A model generated the notes under the pieces. That model was given only the letters and a program-made list of their open reading frames with translations, had not been told where the DNA came from and did not search any database. Shown piece after piece: positions 8,053 through 15,422 of a stretch of 64,000 nt of DNA. The stretch is from DAOUAE01 sp034433795 (GTDB lineage: Bacteria > Chloroflexota > UBA6077 > FW602-bin22 > DAOUAE01). Location of the stretch: contig DAOUAE010000096.1 of the NCBI GenBank assembly GCA_034433795.1, positions 20,553 to 84,552 of the forward strand. Direction: 5' to 3'. Each line of letters begins with the position of its first letter. The stretch's first letter is position 1. The translations under genes and the position numbers were made by a program.

Positions 8053-8430
8053 GTGTGGTTGCCGGCTTTGGGGCTCCTGATCGGGATCGTGGCCGGGCTC
8101 GTCTTCCGCCTGACCGTCCCGGCGGAGTACGCCCGTTACACCGCCATCGCCATCCTGGCGGCCCTGGACTCGATCCTGGGCGCTGCGCGGGCCGAACTGG
8201 AAGACCAGTATGATAACATCGTCTTCCTCTCGGGCCTGTTGACCAATATGCTGCTGGCGGGCCTGCTGACCTTTCTGGGCGACCGGCTGGGGGTCGAGCT
8301 CTACTTCGCCGCCATTCTGGCCTTCGGAGTGCGCCTGTTCAACAATCTGGCCATCATCCGGCGTCACCTCATCGCCCGCAGCCGGGCTCTCTACCGCCGC
8401 CCCTCTTCGCTCACCTCGGAGGGGGAGTAG
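8053..8430 (+). CDS. sbp: Small basic protein (Sbp/DUF1290 family)
   Basis: A 125-residue membrane protein of the family found beside ftsA-ftsZ in Bacillus. It has three hydrophobic segments (WLPALGLLIGIVAGLVFRL, IVFLSGLLTNMLLAGLLTFLG and LYFAAILAFGVRLFNNLA), and the family motif EYARYTAIAILAALDSILG lies after the first. Its role in division is not established; its location about 0.9 kb before ftsZ fits the usual neighbourhood. GTG at 8053 is preferred, with AGGG eight bases upstream and WLPALGLL starting as in relatives; GTG at 8044 is an alternative. The last 20 bp overlap the convergent DinB-like gene. Confidence 0.85.
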   Translation: MWLPALGLLIGIVAGLVFRLTVPAEYARYTAIAILAALDSILGAARAELEDQYDNIVFLSGLLTNMLLAGLLTFLGDRLGVELYFAAILAFGVRLFNNLAIIRRHLIARSRALYRRPSSLTSEGE

Positions 8431-8899
8431 CCGGCCGGCGCCGCTCCCGACGGGCCTGGATCTCCGCCAGCCAGCGCTCCTCGTCGGCCACGGCCCGCTC
8501 GACCAGCTCCCGGACCGTCAGCCGGCCCCAGCGCGGGTGACGACCGGTCCGCTGCCAGTCCTCCGGCCGGAGCGCCTGGAGTCGGGCGACCGTCTCCTGA
8601 CGAAAGGCCCGGAACAGTCCCAGCAGCCGGGCGACCGCGTCAGACTGGTAGTCGCGGAGGGCGGCATACTCCTCCGGGTCGTAGTCCGGCAGCAGCGGGT
8701 CGTCCTCACTGAGCAGACGGTAGAGGGCCGCGTTGAGCCAGGCGGCGGCGTCGGCCAGATGGCCGACGATCTCTTTGATCGACCAGCCGCCGTCGGAGGG
8801 GCGCTGGCGCTGCTGGGGTTCGTCCAGGTCGGCGACCAGGGCGGCCAGGCGGTCGGGGGTCGCGGCCAGACGGGCGATCAGCGTCTCGGGATCGGGCAT
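8411..8899 (-). CDS. DinB-like protein
   Basis: A 162-residue four-helix-bundle protein of the DinB/DfsB superfamily. The first helix-pair motif GWSIKEIVGHLADAAAW near residue 38 is clear. Catalytic members bind metal through three histidines. Here the first is present (H47), but the C-terminal HxxxH is replaced by VERAVADEERWL, so metal binding may be altered or lost. Members include thiol transferases and proteins of unknown function. The gene converges on sbp with a 20 bp overlap. An extended -10 lies 70 bp upstream. Confidence 0.72.
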   Translation of the reverse strand: MPDPETLIARLAATPDRLAALVADLDEPQQRQRPSDGGWSIKEIVGHLADAAAWLNAALYRLLSEDDPLLPDYDPEEYAALRDYQSDAVARLLGLFRAFRQETVARLQALRPEDWQRTGRHPRWGRLTVRELVERAVADEERWLAEIQARRERRRPATPPPR

Positions 8900-8966
8900 G
8901 GTCTCCTCACCGTGGTGGCGCGGGACGACTCTTCCGGTCGCGGATGGTTCCGGCTTGGGTCTGGCT

Positions 8967-8975
8967 ATTTTACCA
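8967..8975 (-). promoter_or_regulatory. Extended -10 promoter of the DinB-like gene
   Basis: TGGTAAAAT on the minus strand; no clear -35 hexamer. Confidence 0.35.
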
Positions 8976-9012
8976 TAGCGTGGGAGGGCGGGACCATAGT
9001 ACTCCTGGCCCC

Positions 9013-9041
9013 TTGCTAGCGGTCGTCCTCCCCACTATAAT
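9013..9041 (+). promoter_or_regulatory. Promoter of ftsZ
   Basis: TTGCTA (9013-9018), a 17 bp spacer and a perfect TATAAT (9036-9041). It lies about 280 bp before ftsZ, with no gene in between, so the transcript would have a long leader. Confidence 0.7.
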
Positions 9042-9047
9042 CCCCTG

Positions 9048-9321
9048 CGTCCTGGGAAGCGGCTGGCTTGTTCGACTCATCATCTTCTCCCCACCGGCCT
9101 GATCCAACCGAGACCGAGCGTCGCCGTGATGCGGACCGTTGGGCACGGCAGGGGTGCAGCGCCTCCGCTCCCCGCTGAGCGGGCTGACCGGTCTGGGGGT
9201 CGGTTGCCCTCGCTGGGGCTGGCCTCTGCTGGCCGCACCGGCTGGCTCCCAGGGCAGGGACGGAGAGTCAGGGAGCGGGCAGCCTCTGTGACGAAGAGGG
9301 GGAGCGTTGAAGGAGAGCGCC
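9048..9321 (+). other. Long untranslated leader of ftsZ
   Basis: About 275 bases between the predicted ftsZ transcription start and the ATG hold no convincing gene. The stretch is G/C-rich with several short complementary segments (for example CCCCGCTGAGCGGG near 9170), so it could fold. It matches no riboswitch consensus I know (no B12 box, no T-box core). Function unknown. Confidence 0.4.
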
Positions 9322-10401
9322 ATGGCGGAACTGGTGCCTTTGCCCAACACCGAGTCGTTTGCCCGAATCAAGGTTGTCGGTGTCGGGGGAGGGGGATCGA
9401 ACGCCGTTCACCGGATGATCCAGGCCGAGATCCGCGGGATCGAGTTCATCGCCATCAACACCGATTATCAGGCGCTGCTGCGCACCGAGGCCGACCGCAA
9501 GATTCAGATCGGCGATAAGCTCACCAAGGGCCTGGGCGCCGGAGGCAACCCGATCATCGGCACCAAGGCGGCCGAGGAGTCGAGCGATCTCATCTTCGAG
9601 GCTCTGAAAGACGCCGATATGGTCTTCATCACCGCCGGCATGGGCGGGGGGACCGGCTCCGGGGCGGCGCCGGTGGTGGCCCAGCTGGCCAAGGAGGTCG
9701 GCGCGCTGACGGTGGCGGTGGTCACCAAGCCCTTCAGTTTCGAGGGGGCCCGCCGGCGGGCGGTGGCGGAGGAGGCCATCAACCAGTTGAAGGATAAGGT
9801 TGACACGCTGATCGTCATCCCCAACGACCGGATTCTCCAGGTGGTGGACAAGAAGACCTCGTTCGAGGCGGCCTTCCGGGTGGTGGACGATGTCCTGCAC
9901 CAGGGCATTCAGGGGATCGCCGAGCTCATCACCGTGCCCGGTCTCATCAACCTCGACTTCGCCGATGTCAAGGCCATTATGTCGCAGGCCGGCTCAGCCC
10001 TGATGGCCATCGGTCGGGGCGAGGGTGAGACCCGGGCCACCGACGCCGCCCGGGCGGCCATCTCCAGCCCGCTGCTGGAGGTCTCCATCGAGGGTGCTCG
10101 GGGGGTGATCTTCAACATCTGTGGCGGACCGGACCTGACCCTCTTCGAGGTGACCGAGGCCGCCCAGATCATCAGCCAGGCGGCGGACCCCGAGGCCAAC
10201 ATCATCTTCGGGGCGGTGATCGACCCGAAGATGCAGAACGAGGTCAAGATCACCGTCATCGCCACCGGCTTCGATGGCCGACCCAGCCAGGTCAAGACCC
10301 TGCCGCTGACCGGCCACCGGCCGGCGCCCAGCCGGGAGCCGGCCGGCATCGATGACCCCGAGGTGCCGGCCTTCCTGCGCAAGCGGTACGGCCGTGGCTA
10401 G
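9322..10401 (+). CDS. ftsZ: Cell division GTPase FtsZ
   Basis: The 359-residue tubulin homologue assembles the division ring. The nucleotide-binding GVGGGGSNAV lies near residue 17, the tubulin signature GMGGGTGSGAAP near 107, and the T7 loop NLDFADVKAIM near 210. The C-terminal PEVPAFLRKRYGRG resembles the conserved tail that binds partners such as FtsA or SepF. The linker before it is very short, so the protein is compact. The ATG at 9322 has AAGGAG six bases upstream; the TTG at 9307 is not needed. ftsA is not adjacent. A long leader precedes the gene. Confidence 0.97.
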   Translation: MAELVPLPNTESFARIKVVGVGGGGSNAVHRMIQAEIRGIEFIAINTDYQALLRTEADRKIQIGDKLTKGLGAGGNPIIGTKAAEESSDLIFEALKDADMVFITAGMGGGTGSGAAPVVAQLAKEVGALTVAVVTKPFSFEGARRRAVAEEAINQLKDKVDTLIVIPNDRILQVVDKKTSFEAAFRVVDDVLHQGIQGIAELITVPGLINLDFADVKAIMSQAGSALMAIGRGEGETRATDAARAAISSPLLEVSIEGARGVIFNICGGPDLTLFEVTEAAQIISQAADPEANIIFGAVIDPKMQNEVKITVIATGFDGRPSQVKTLPLTGHRPAPSREPAGIDDPEVPAFLRKRYGRG

Positions 10402-10441
10402 GCGATAGGAAAAAAGTCCTAGAGATCCGCCGACCATCCTC

Positions 10442-10470
10442 TTGACGCCGGTCCATATCTTGATTACTGT
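10442..10470 (+). promoter_or_regulatory. Promoter of nrdR-nrdJ
   Basis: TTGACG (10442-10447), a 17 bp spacer and TACTGT (10465-10470), about 78 bp before nrdR. The spacer contains the first NrdR-like box. Confidence 0.6.
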
Positions 10471-10496
10471 GGAAGTGAGCGATCAAGATATGGCCC
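10450..10496 (+). promoter_or_regulatory. Pair of NrdR boxes
   Basis: CCATATCTTG (10453-10462) and CAAGATATGG (10484-10493) each match the NrdR-box core CWATATATWG at 8 of 10 positions. Their centres are 31 bp apart, the three-helical-turn spacing known for paired NrdR boxes. One covers the promoter spacer and the other the start region, so binding should repress nrdR-nrdJ when dATP is high. The motif and spacing are seen; the regulation is inferred. Confidence 0.72.
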
Positions 10497-10547
10497 TCCC
10501 CGGAGGGTGGTCGGCGTTTCCTCGGGGTGGGGGACGGGGGTGGGGGT

Positions 10548-11201
10548 ATGCGCTGTCCACGCTGTCAGGCGGACACGCGGGTGGTCGACTCGCGCGATAT
10601 CGAGGGGGGGATCCGGCGGCGGCGTGAGTGTCTGTGCTGTGGAGAGCGGTTCTGGACCTACGAGCGGCCGGAGCTCCTGCCCTGTCCGCGCTGTGGCCAT
10701 CCGGAGACGCGAGTGCTGAGCCTGCAGCTGGTCCAGGCCTCGCTGCGGCGGCAGCGGGAGTGCGTCAATTGTGGCTACCATTTTGCCACCAGTGAGCGCA
10801 TCGAACGGGCCGGGCTGGTGGTGATCAAGCGCGATGGTCGGCGTGAGGAGTACAGCCGGGAGAAACTGGTCCGGGGTGTCCGGCTGGCCTGCGCCAAGCG
10901 CCCGGTCTCGGAGGACCAGATCGAGGCGGTGGTGGACGCGGTTGAGCAGGAGATCTTCGGGCTGGGCCAGGCCGAGGTGCCGAGCCGGCGGATCGGCGAG
11001 GCGGTGGTCCGGCGCCTGCGGGAGCTGGACGAGGTGGCCTACGTCCGTTTCGCCTCGGTCTACCGGCAGTTTCGCGACATCGACAGTCTGCTGGACGAGA
11101 TCGCCGAGTTGAAGGAGTGGAAACGGCGGGTCCAGGAGACACAGCACCAGTTGCCGCTGGCTCTCGGTGACGACGGGCTGGTGGTGGAGCCCAAACTCTA
11201 A
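10548..11201 (+). CDS. nrdR: NrdR repressor with two tandem zinc ribbons
   Basis: NrdR represses ribonucleotide reductase genes, sensing ATP/dATP through an ATP-cone. Usual NrdR has about 150 residues and one zinc ribbon; this one has 217. Ribbon 1 uses C3/C6 and C28/C31 with the canonical IRRRREC arm. Ribbon 2 uses C46/C49 and C72/C75 with the arm SLRRQREC. The ATP-cone follows (about 90-185; VIKRDGRREEYSREKLVRG, then VAYVRFASVYRQF). A short acidic tail ends the protein. The ATG at 10548 starts MRCPRC as in all NrdR. nrdJ lies 78 bp downstream, and paired NrdR boxes lie upstream, implying autoregulation. Confidence 0.93.
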   Translation: MRCPRCQADTRVVDSRDIEGGIRRRRECLCCGERFWTYERPELLPCPRCGHPETRVLSLQLVQASLRRQRECVNCGYHFATSERIERAGLVVIKRDGRREEYSREKLVRGVRLACAKRPVSEDQIEAVVDAVEQEIFGLGQAEVPSRRIGEAVVRRLRELDEVAYVRFASVYRQFRDIDSLLDEIAELKEWKRRVQETQHQLPLALGDDGLVVEPKL

Positions 11202-11208
11202 CGGCTTT

Positions 11209-11232
11209 CTAGTATCCGCTCAGGCATACTAG
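11209..11232 (+). repeat. Inverted repeat between nrdR and nrdJ
   Basis: Seven-base arms CTAGTAT and ATACTAG around a 10-base loop, 47 bp before nrdJ. There is no T-run after it, so it is more likely an operator or mRNA processing hairpin than a terminator. Confidence 0.4.
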
Positions 11233-11279
11233 GAGCCGGTAGTTCATACACCTCAGCGAGAGGGGTGGAGGGAGGAGCG

Positions 11280-13547
11280 ATGGCACAGAGCACCGCCAGT
11301 GGGACGGTCCTGGAAGGGGTGCGGCAGAAGGTGTTTCTGGACCGGTACTCACTGAAGGACCGCGACGGCCAGCCGTTGGAGCGCTACCCGGAGGAGATGT
11401 GGCGGCGGGTCGCGCGGGGGATCGCCGCCGTCGAAGCCACCGAGGAGAAGCGCCGCTACTGGGAAGAGAAGTTCTACTGGGCGATGACCGATTTCAAGTT
11501 CGTCCCCGGCGGGCGCATCCTGGCCGGCGCCGGCACCGGCCATAAGGTCACCTTCTACAACTGCTACGTCATCCCCTCGCCGGAGGACAGCCGCAGCGGC
11601 ATCCTGGATAATCTCAAGATCATGACCGAGATCATGGCCCGGGGCGGCGGGGTCGGCGTCAATCTCTCGACCCTGCGGCCGCGCGGCTCCTACATCCGCA
11701 CGGTCAACGGCACCGCCTCCGGTCCCTGCTCCTGGGCCGAACTCTACTCGGTGGCCACCGGCGACGTGATCCAGCAGGGCGGCTCGCGGCGCGGGGCGCT
11801 GATGCTGATGCTCGACGACACCCACCCGGACGTTGAGGAGTTCATCACCGTCAAGCAGGACCGCCGCCGGATCAACCACGCCAACCTCTCGGTCTGCATC
11901 TCCGACGCCTTTATGGAGGCCGTCAAGAACGACGAGCCCTGGGACCTGGTCTGGGACGGCAAGGTCCGCAAGACGGTCCGGGCCCGCGACCTCTGGGACC
12001 TCATCTGCCGGGCGGCCTGGGACTCGGCCGAGCCGGGCGTGGTCTTCATGGACCGGGTGAACAAGCTCTCCAACACCTGGTACTACGAGAACATCCGCTG
12101 CGTGAACCCCTGCGGCGAACAGCCGCTGCCGCCCTGGGGCGTCTGCAACCTGGGGGCGATTAATCTCGCGGCCTTCGTCAAAGACGGGCAGATGGACTGG
12201 GCGCTCCTCGAAGAGCACGTCCGCATCGCCATGCGCTTCCTCGATAACGTGGTCGACGCCAACGAGTACTTCTTCGAGGAGAACCGGGTCGCTCAGCTCA
12301 ACACCCGGCGCACCGGCCTGGGGACGATGGGGCTGGCCGACGCCCTGATCAAAATGCAGGTCCGCTACGGCTCGGAGGAGTCGCTGGCGATCATCGAGGA
12401 GATCTACCGCCGGATCCGCGACGCCGCCTACGACGCCTCCTGCGACCTGGCGGCCGAAAAGGGCCCCTTCCCGATGTTCGACCGGGAGAAGTACCTCCAG
12501 GGGGCCTTCATCCAGCGGCTGCCGGAGCGCATTCGGCAGAAGATCGCCACCCACGGCATCCGCAACGCCGTGCTTTTGACCCAGGCGCCGACCGGGACGA
12601 CCTCGCTCCTGGCCGGGGTGAGTTCGGGCATCGAGCCGGTCTTCGACTTCGTGATGCTCCGCCGTGACCGGCTGGGCGAGCACCTCATCTACCATCCGCT
12701 CTACGACGCCTGGCGGCAGGAGATGCGCCGGCAGGGCAAAGACCCCGACCAGTTGCCCCGGCCGCCCTGGTTCGTGAGCGCCAACGAACTGACGCCGGAG
12801 GAGCACGTCCGCGTCCAGGCGGTCATCCAGAAGTACACCGACGCCAGCATCAGCAAGACGGTCAACGCCCCCAACAGCCACACAGTCGAGGACGTGAAGA
12901 AGCTCTACACGTTAGCCTACGAACTGGGCTGCAAGGGGATCACCTACTACCGCGACGGCTGCCGCGAGGCGGTGCTGGAGCACGTCGGCGGCAAGAACGG
13001 GCAGACCGAGTCGAAGAAGACCTACTCGCTCCCGCCGGCCCAGGAGATCACCCCGACCATCAAGCCACGGCCGACGGTGGTCCACGGCTACACCCGCCAG
13101 ATCATCGCCCCCGAGGGCAAGGTCAATATCACCCTGAACTCCGACGAGAACGGTCTGCTCGAGGTCTTCATCAACGTCGGCAAGGCCGGGTCGGACATCG
13201 CCGCCCTGGCCGAGGCGCTGGGCCGGCTCATCTCGCTCTGCCTGCGCCTGCCCTCGCCAATGTCGCCGGCCGACCGGGTGCGGGAGATCGCCGACCAGTT
13301 GCGGGGGATCGGCGGCAGCCGGGCGGTCGGGTTCGGCCCGGATCAGGTGCGGTCGCTGCCCGACGCCATCGCCAAGGCGCTGGCCATGCACCTGGGCGAG
13401 TATCCGGACAGCGGCAATGGCCACCGTCAGCTGCCGCTGCCGCTGGCCCAGCCGACCGGCAACCTCTGCCCGCGCTGCGGCTGCAACACCCTGATCAACG
13501 AAGAGGGCTGTCGCAAGTGCCACGCCTGTGGCCACAGTGAGTGCTGA
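11280..13547 (+). CDS. nrdJ: Adenosylcobalamin-dependent (class II) ribonucleotide reductase
   Basis: The 755-residue enzyme reduces ribonucleotides to deoxyribonucleotides using a radical made from coenzyme B12. Visible motifs include the first active-site cysteine in FYNCYVIPSP, the finger-loop NPCGEQPLPPWGVCNLG, and APTGTTSLLAGVSSGIEPVF. The C-terminal CPRCGCNTLINEEGCRKC segment carries the redox/zinc cysteines that recycle the active site. No radical-generating small subunit or glycyl radical motif is nearby, which agrees with class II. The ATG at 11280 follows GGAGGGAGGAG. It is co-regulated with nrdR. The methylmalonyl-CoA genes of this window also need B12. Confidence 0.95.
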   Translation: MAQSTASGTVLEGVRQKVFLDRYSLKDRDGQPLERYPEEMWRRVARGIAAVEATEEKRRYWEEKFYWAMTDFKFVPGGRILAGAGTGHKVTFYNCYVIPSPEDSRSGILDNLKIMTEIMARGGGVGVNLSTLRPRGSYIRTVNGTASGPCSWAELYSVATGDVIQQGGSRRGALMLMLDDTHPDVEEFITVKQDRRRINHANLSVCISDAFMEAVKNDEPWDLVWDGKVRKTVRARDLWDLICRAAWDSAEPGVVFMDRVNKLSNTWYYENIRCVNPCGEQPLPPWGVCNLGAINLAAFVKDGQMDWALLEEHVRIAMRFLDNVVDANEYFFEENRVAQLNTRRTGLGTMGLADALIKMQVRYGSEESLAIIEEIYRRIRDAAYDASCDLAAEKGPFPMFDREKYLQGAFIQRLPERIRQKIATHGIRNAVLLTQAPTGTTSLLAGVSSGIEPVFDFVMLRRDRLGEHLIYHPLYDAWRQEMRRQGKDPDQLPRPPWFVSANELTPEEHVRVQAVIQKYTDASISKTVNAPNSHTVEDVKKLYTLAYELGCKGITYYRDGCREAVLEHVGGKNGQTESKKTYSLPPAQEITPTIKPRPTVVHGYTRQIIAPEGKVNITLNSDENGLLEVFINVGKAGSDIAALAEALGRLISLCLRLPSPMSPADRVREIADQLRGIGGSRAVGFGPDQVRSLPDAIAKALAMHLGEYPDSGNGHRQLPLPLAQPTGNLCPRCGCNTLINEEGCRKCHACGHSEC

Positions 13548-13593
13548 AAGGCCCGGACCCAGTGGAGGGACGGGCGCGCGCGGTCTGACGGTG

Positions 13594-13629
13594 GACGAGG
13601 CCCTGGAGACCCGCTGGGGCCTCGTCTTC
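13594..13629 (+). terminator. Probable terminator after nrdJ
   Basis: A perfect 9 bp stem (GACGAGGCC at 13594-13602 and its complement at 13618-13626) is followed by TTCT. The T-run is weak. Confidence 0.5.
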
Positions 13630-13657
13630 TGATCTCGCACGGCCGGGGGCCTGCGCC

Positions 13658-13686
13658 TTTACAGACCCCGTCCGGTCTGGTAGGCT
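13658..13686 (+). promoter_or_regulatory. Promoter of pgeF-yggS
   Basis: TTTACA (13658-13663), a 17 bp spacer and TAGGCT (13681-13686), 16 bp before the ATG; the leader would be only about 10 bases and includes GAGGAG. Confidence 0.6.
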
Positions 13687-13702
13687 GTACCCGAGGAGAC
13701 CG

Positions 13703-14500
13703 ATGGCCGAGAGCGTCCGCTTCTTCCGCTTCCCCCACCTGATGGCGGTCCCGGGGCTGGTCCACGGCGTCAGCCAGCGCCACGGTGGAGCGAGCCCGGC
13801 GCCCTACGCCAGCCTGAACCTGAGCCTGGCCGTCGGCGATGAGCCGGACCGGGTCGTGGAGAACCGCCGCCGGCTGGCCACGGCCCTGGGGATCCCGGTC
13901 GAGGGTCTGGTTTTCGCCCAGCAGGTCCACGGTCGAGGGGTCAGCCGGGTCACGGCCGCCGACCGTGGACGGGGCCTGACCGACCGGGGCGACGCCCTCC
14001 CGGCCACCGACGCCCTCTACACCGACACGCCGGGCGTCTATCTCTGTCTGCTCTTCGCCGACTGCGTCCCGGTTCTGGTGGTGGACCCGCGCCGGCGGCT
14101 GGTCGGGCTGGCCCACGCCGGCTGGCAGGGCACCGCCCAGGGCGTGGCCCGGGCGCTGGTCGAGACGCTCCGGGCCGCAGCCGGGGTGGACCCGGCCGAC
14201 CTGCTGGTCGGGATCGGTCCCAGCATCGGCCCCTGCTGTTATACGGTCCGGGCCGAGGTGCTGCGGGCCCTCCAGGCTGAGGAGCCGGCTCTGGAGGCTG
14301 TGGTCCGACCGGCGGGGCCGGACCAGTGGCGGCTGGACCTCTGGGCCGCCAACCGGCGGCAGGTGGAGCGGGCTGGGGTCCCGCCCGAACGGATCGTCCT
14401 GGCTGGCCTCTGTACGCGCTGCCACCAGACCGACTATTATTCCCACCGGGCCGAGGGCCAGACCGGCCGGTTTGCGGCCGTTATCGGGTTCCGTCCATGA
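13703..14500 (+). CDS. pgeF: Peptidoglycan editing factor / YfiH-LACC1 family protein
   Basis: A 265-residue member of the YfiH family, formerly called multicopper polyphenol oxidase. Members are zinc-dependent purine nucleoside enzymes (LACC1) or peptidoglycan-editing factors (PgeF). Metal-binding residues are visible in QQVHGRGV (His), FADCVPVLVVD (Cys) and LAHAGWQGT (His). The C-terminal CTRCHQTDYYSHRAEGQTGR is also a family hallmark. The ATG has GAGGAG upstream. Its stop overlaps the start of the YggS gene (ATGA), a common partnership in bacteria. The exact substrate cannot be read from sequence. Confidence 0.88.
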   Translation: MAESVRFFRFPHLMAVPGLVHGVSQRHGGASPAPYASLNLSLAVGDEPDRVVENRRRLATALGIPVEGLVFAQQVHGRGVSRVTAADRGRGLTDRGDALPATDALYTDTPGVYLCLLFADCVPVLVVDPRRRLVGLAHAGWQGTAQGVARALVETLRAAAGVDPADLLVGIGPSIGPCCYTVRAEVLRALQAEEPALEAVVRPAGPDQWRLDLWAANRRQVERAGVPPERIVLAGLCTRCHQTDYYSHRAEGQTGRFAAVIGFRP

Positions 14501-15204
14501 GCGAGAGCATCGCTGACCGGCTGGCGCGCGTCCGGCAGACGGTGGCCGAGGCCGCCCTGCGGTCCGGCCGCCGGCCAGAGGACGTGCTGATCATCGGGGT
14601 GACCAAGACCGTCCCGCTGGTGCTCATCGAAGAGGCCTGGGCGGCCGGCCTCCAGCACTTCGGCGAGAACCGGGTCCAGGAGGCCGAGGAGAAGATCACC
14701 GCCTGGCGGGCGGCCCACCCCGAGCGCCAGGCGACCTGGCACCTGATCGGGCACCTGCAGACCAACAAGGCCAGGACAGCGGTCAGTCTTTTCGAGATGA
14801 TCCAGTCCATCGACAGCCTGCGGGTAGCCGAGGCGGTCTCGCGCCGGGCTGTCCAGGCCGGACGGACCGTGCCGGTCCTGCTCGAGGTCAACGTCGGCGG
14901 CGAGCCGACCAAGTACGGCTTTCACCCCGACGCGGTCATCGAGGCGGCGGGCCAGGTCGCCCGCCTGCCGGGGCTGCGGATCGTCGGGCTGATGACCGTG
15001 GCCCCGCTGGTCGCGGACCCGGAGGCGGTGCGGCCGGTCTTCCGCCGCCTGCGTGAACTGCGCGACAGGCTGCAGATTCACTATCCCTCGATCCCCTGGC
15101 AGCATCTCTCGATGGGCATGACCAATGATTACGTTGTGGCCATTGAGGAGGGGGCGACGATGGTCCGCCTGGGCCGGGCCATCTTCGGCGAGCGCCCGGC
15201 CTGA
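14497..15204 (+). CDS. yggS: YggS/PLPBP-family pyridoxal phosphate protein
   Basis: The 235-residue TIM-barrel protein binds pyridoxal phosphate and helps control its level and branched-chain amino acid balance; it has no proven enzymatic reaction. The PLP lysine sits in IIGVTKTVPL. Other family motifs are HFGENRVQEAEEK, WHLIGHLQTNKA, EVNVGGEPTKYGF and LSMGMTNDY (usually MGMSxD). It is translationally coupled to pgeF. In many Gram-positive-type genomes this gene lies near ftsZ and sepF; here ftsZ is about 5 kb away on the same strand. Confidence 0.9.
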   Translation: MSESIADRLARVRQTVAEAALRSGRRPEDVLIIGVTKTVPLVLIEEAWAAGLQHFGENRVQEAEEKITAWRAAHPERQATWHLIGHLQTNKARTAVSLFEMIQSIDSLRVAEAVSRRAVQAGRTVPVLLEVNVGGEPTKYGFHPDAVIEAAGQVARLPGLRIVGLMTVAPLVADPEAVRPVFRRLRELRDRLQIHYPSIPWQHLSMGMTNDYVVAIEEGATMVRLGRAIFGERPA

Positions 15205-15341
15205 GCCAGGAACCTGGCGAGGCCCTCTTATGACAAGCGCTCGTCGCCGATAACGACGTTCGGCGTCGGGCCCCAGGGGCGCCGGTGATCGGTGGGGCCC
15301 CGGGCGGGGTGCCGGCCGCTCCGGTCGGGAGGTGGTCGCCC

Positions 15342-15371
15342 TTGACAGGGGCCGGCCGGGTCGGGTAGCCT
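15342..15371 (+). promoter_or_regulatory. Promoter of the SDR gene
   Basis: A perfect TTGACA (15342-15347), an 18 bp spacer and TAGCCT (15366-15371), about 50 bp before the ATG. Confidence 0.5.
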
Positions 15372-15422
15372 GGGCGCTGGCCCGGGGTGCCGGGCCGAGT
15401 CTCGGTGGATTCGGGAGGGAGC

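Larger units (their letters stand above)
10428..10516. repeat. Nested inverted repeats around the nrdR promoter
   Basis: The outer arms CGCCGACCATCCT (10428-10440) and AGGGTGGTCGGCG (10504-10516) are complementary with one mismatch. The inner arms CCATATCTTGAT (10453-10464) and ATCAAGATATGG (10482-10493) are perfectly complementary. The structure surrounds the nrdR promoter, so it probably acts as DNA (operator) rather than RNA. Confidence 0.6.

Noticed and set aside
9048..9321. T-box or cobalamin riboswitch before ftsZ
   Set aside because: Neither the T-box core nor the B12 box is present.
11202..11279. Cobalamin riboswitch before nrdJ
   Set aside because: The 78 bp gap is too short and lacks the B12 box; regulation is better explained by NrdR boxes.
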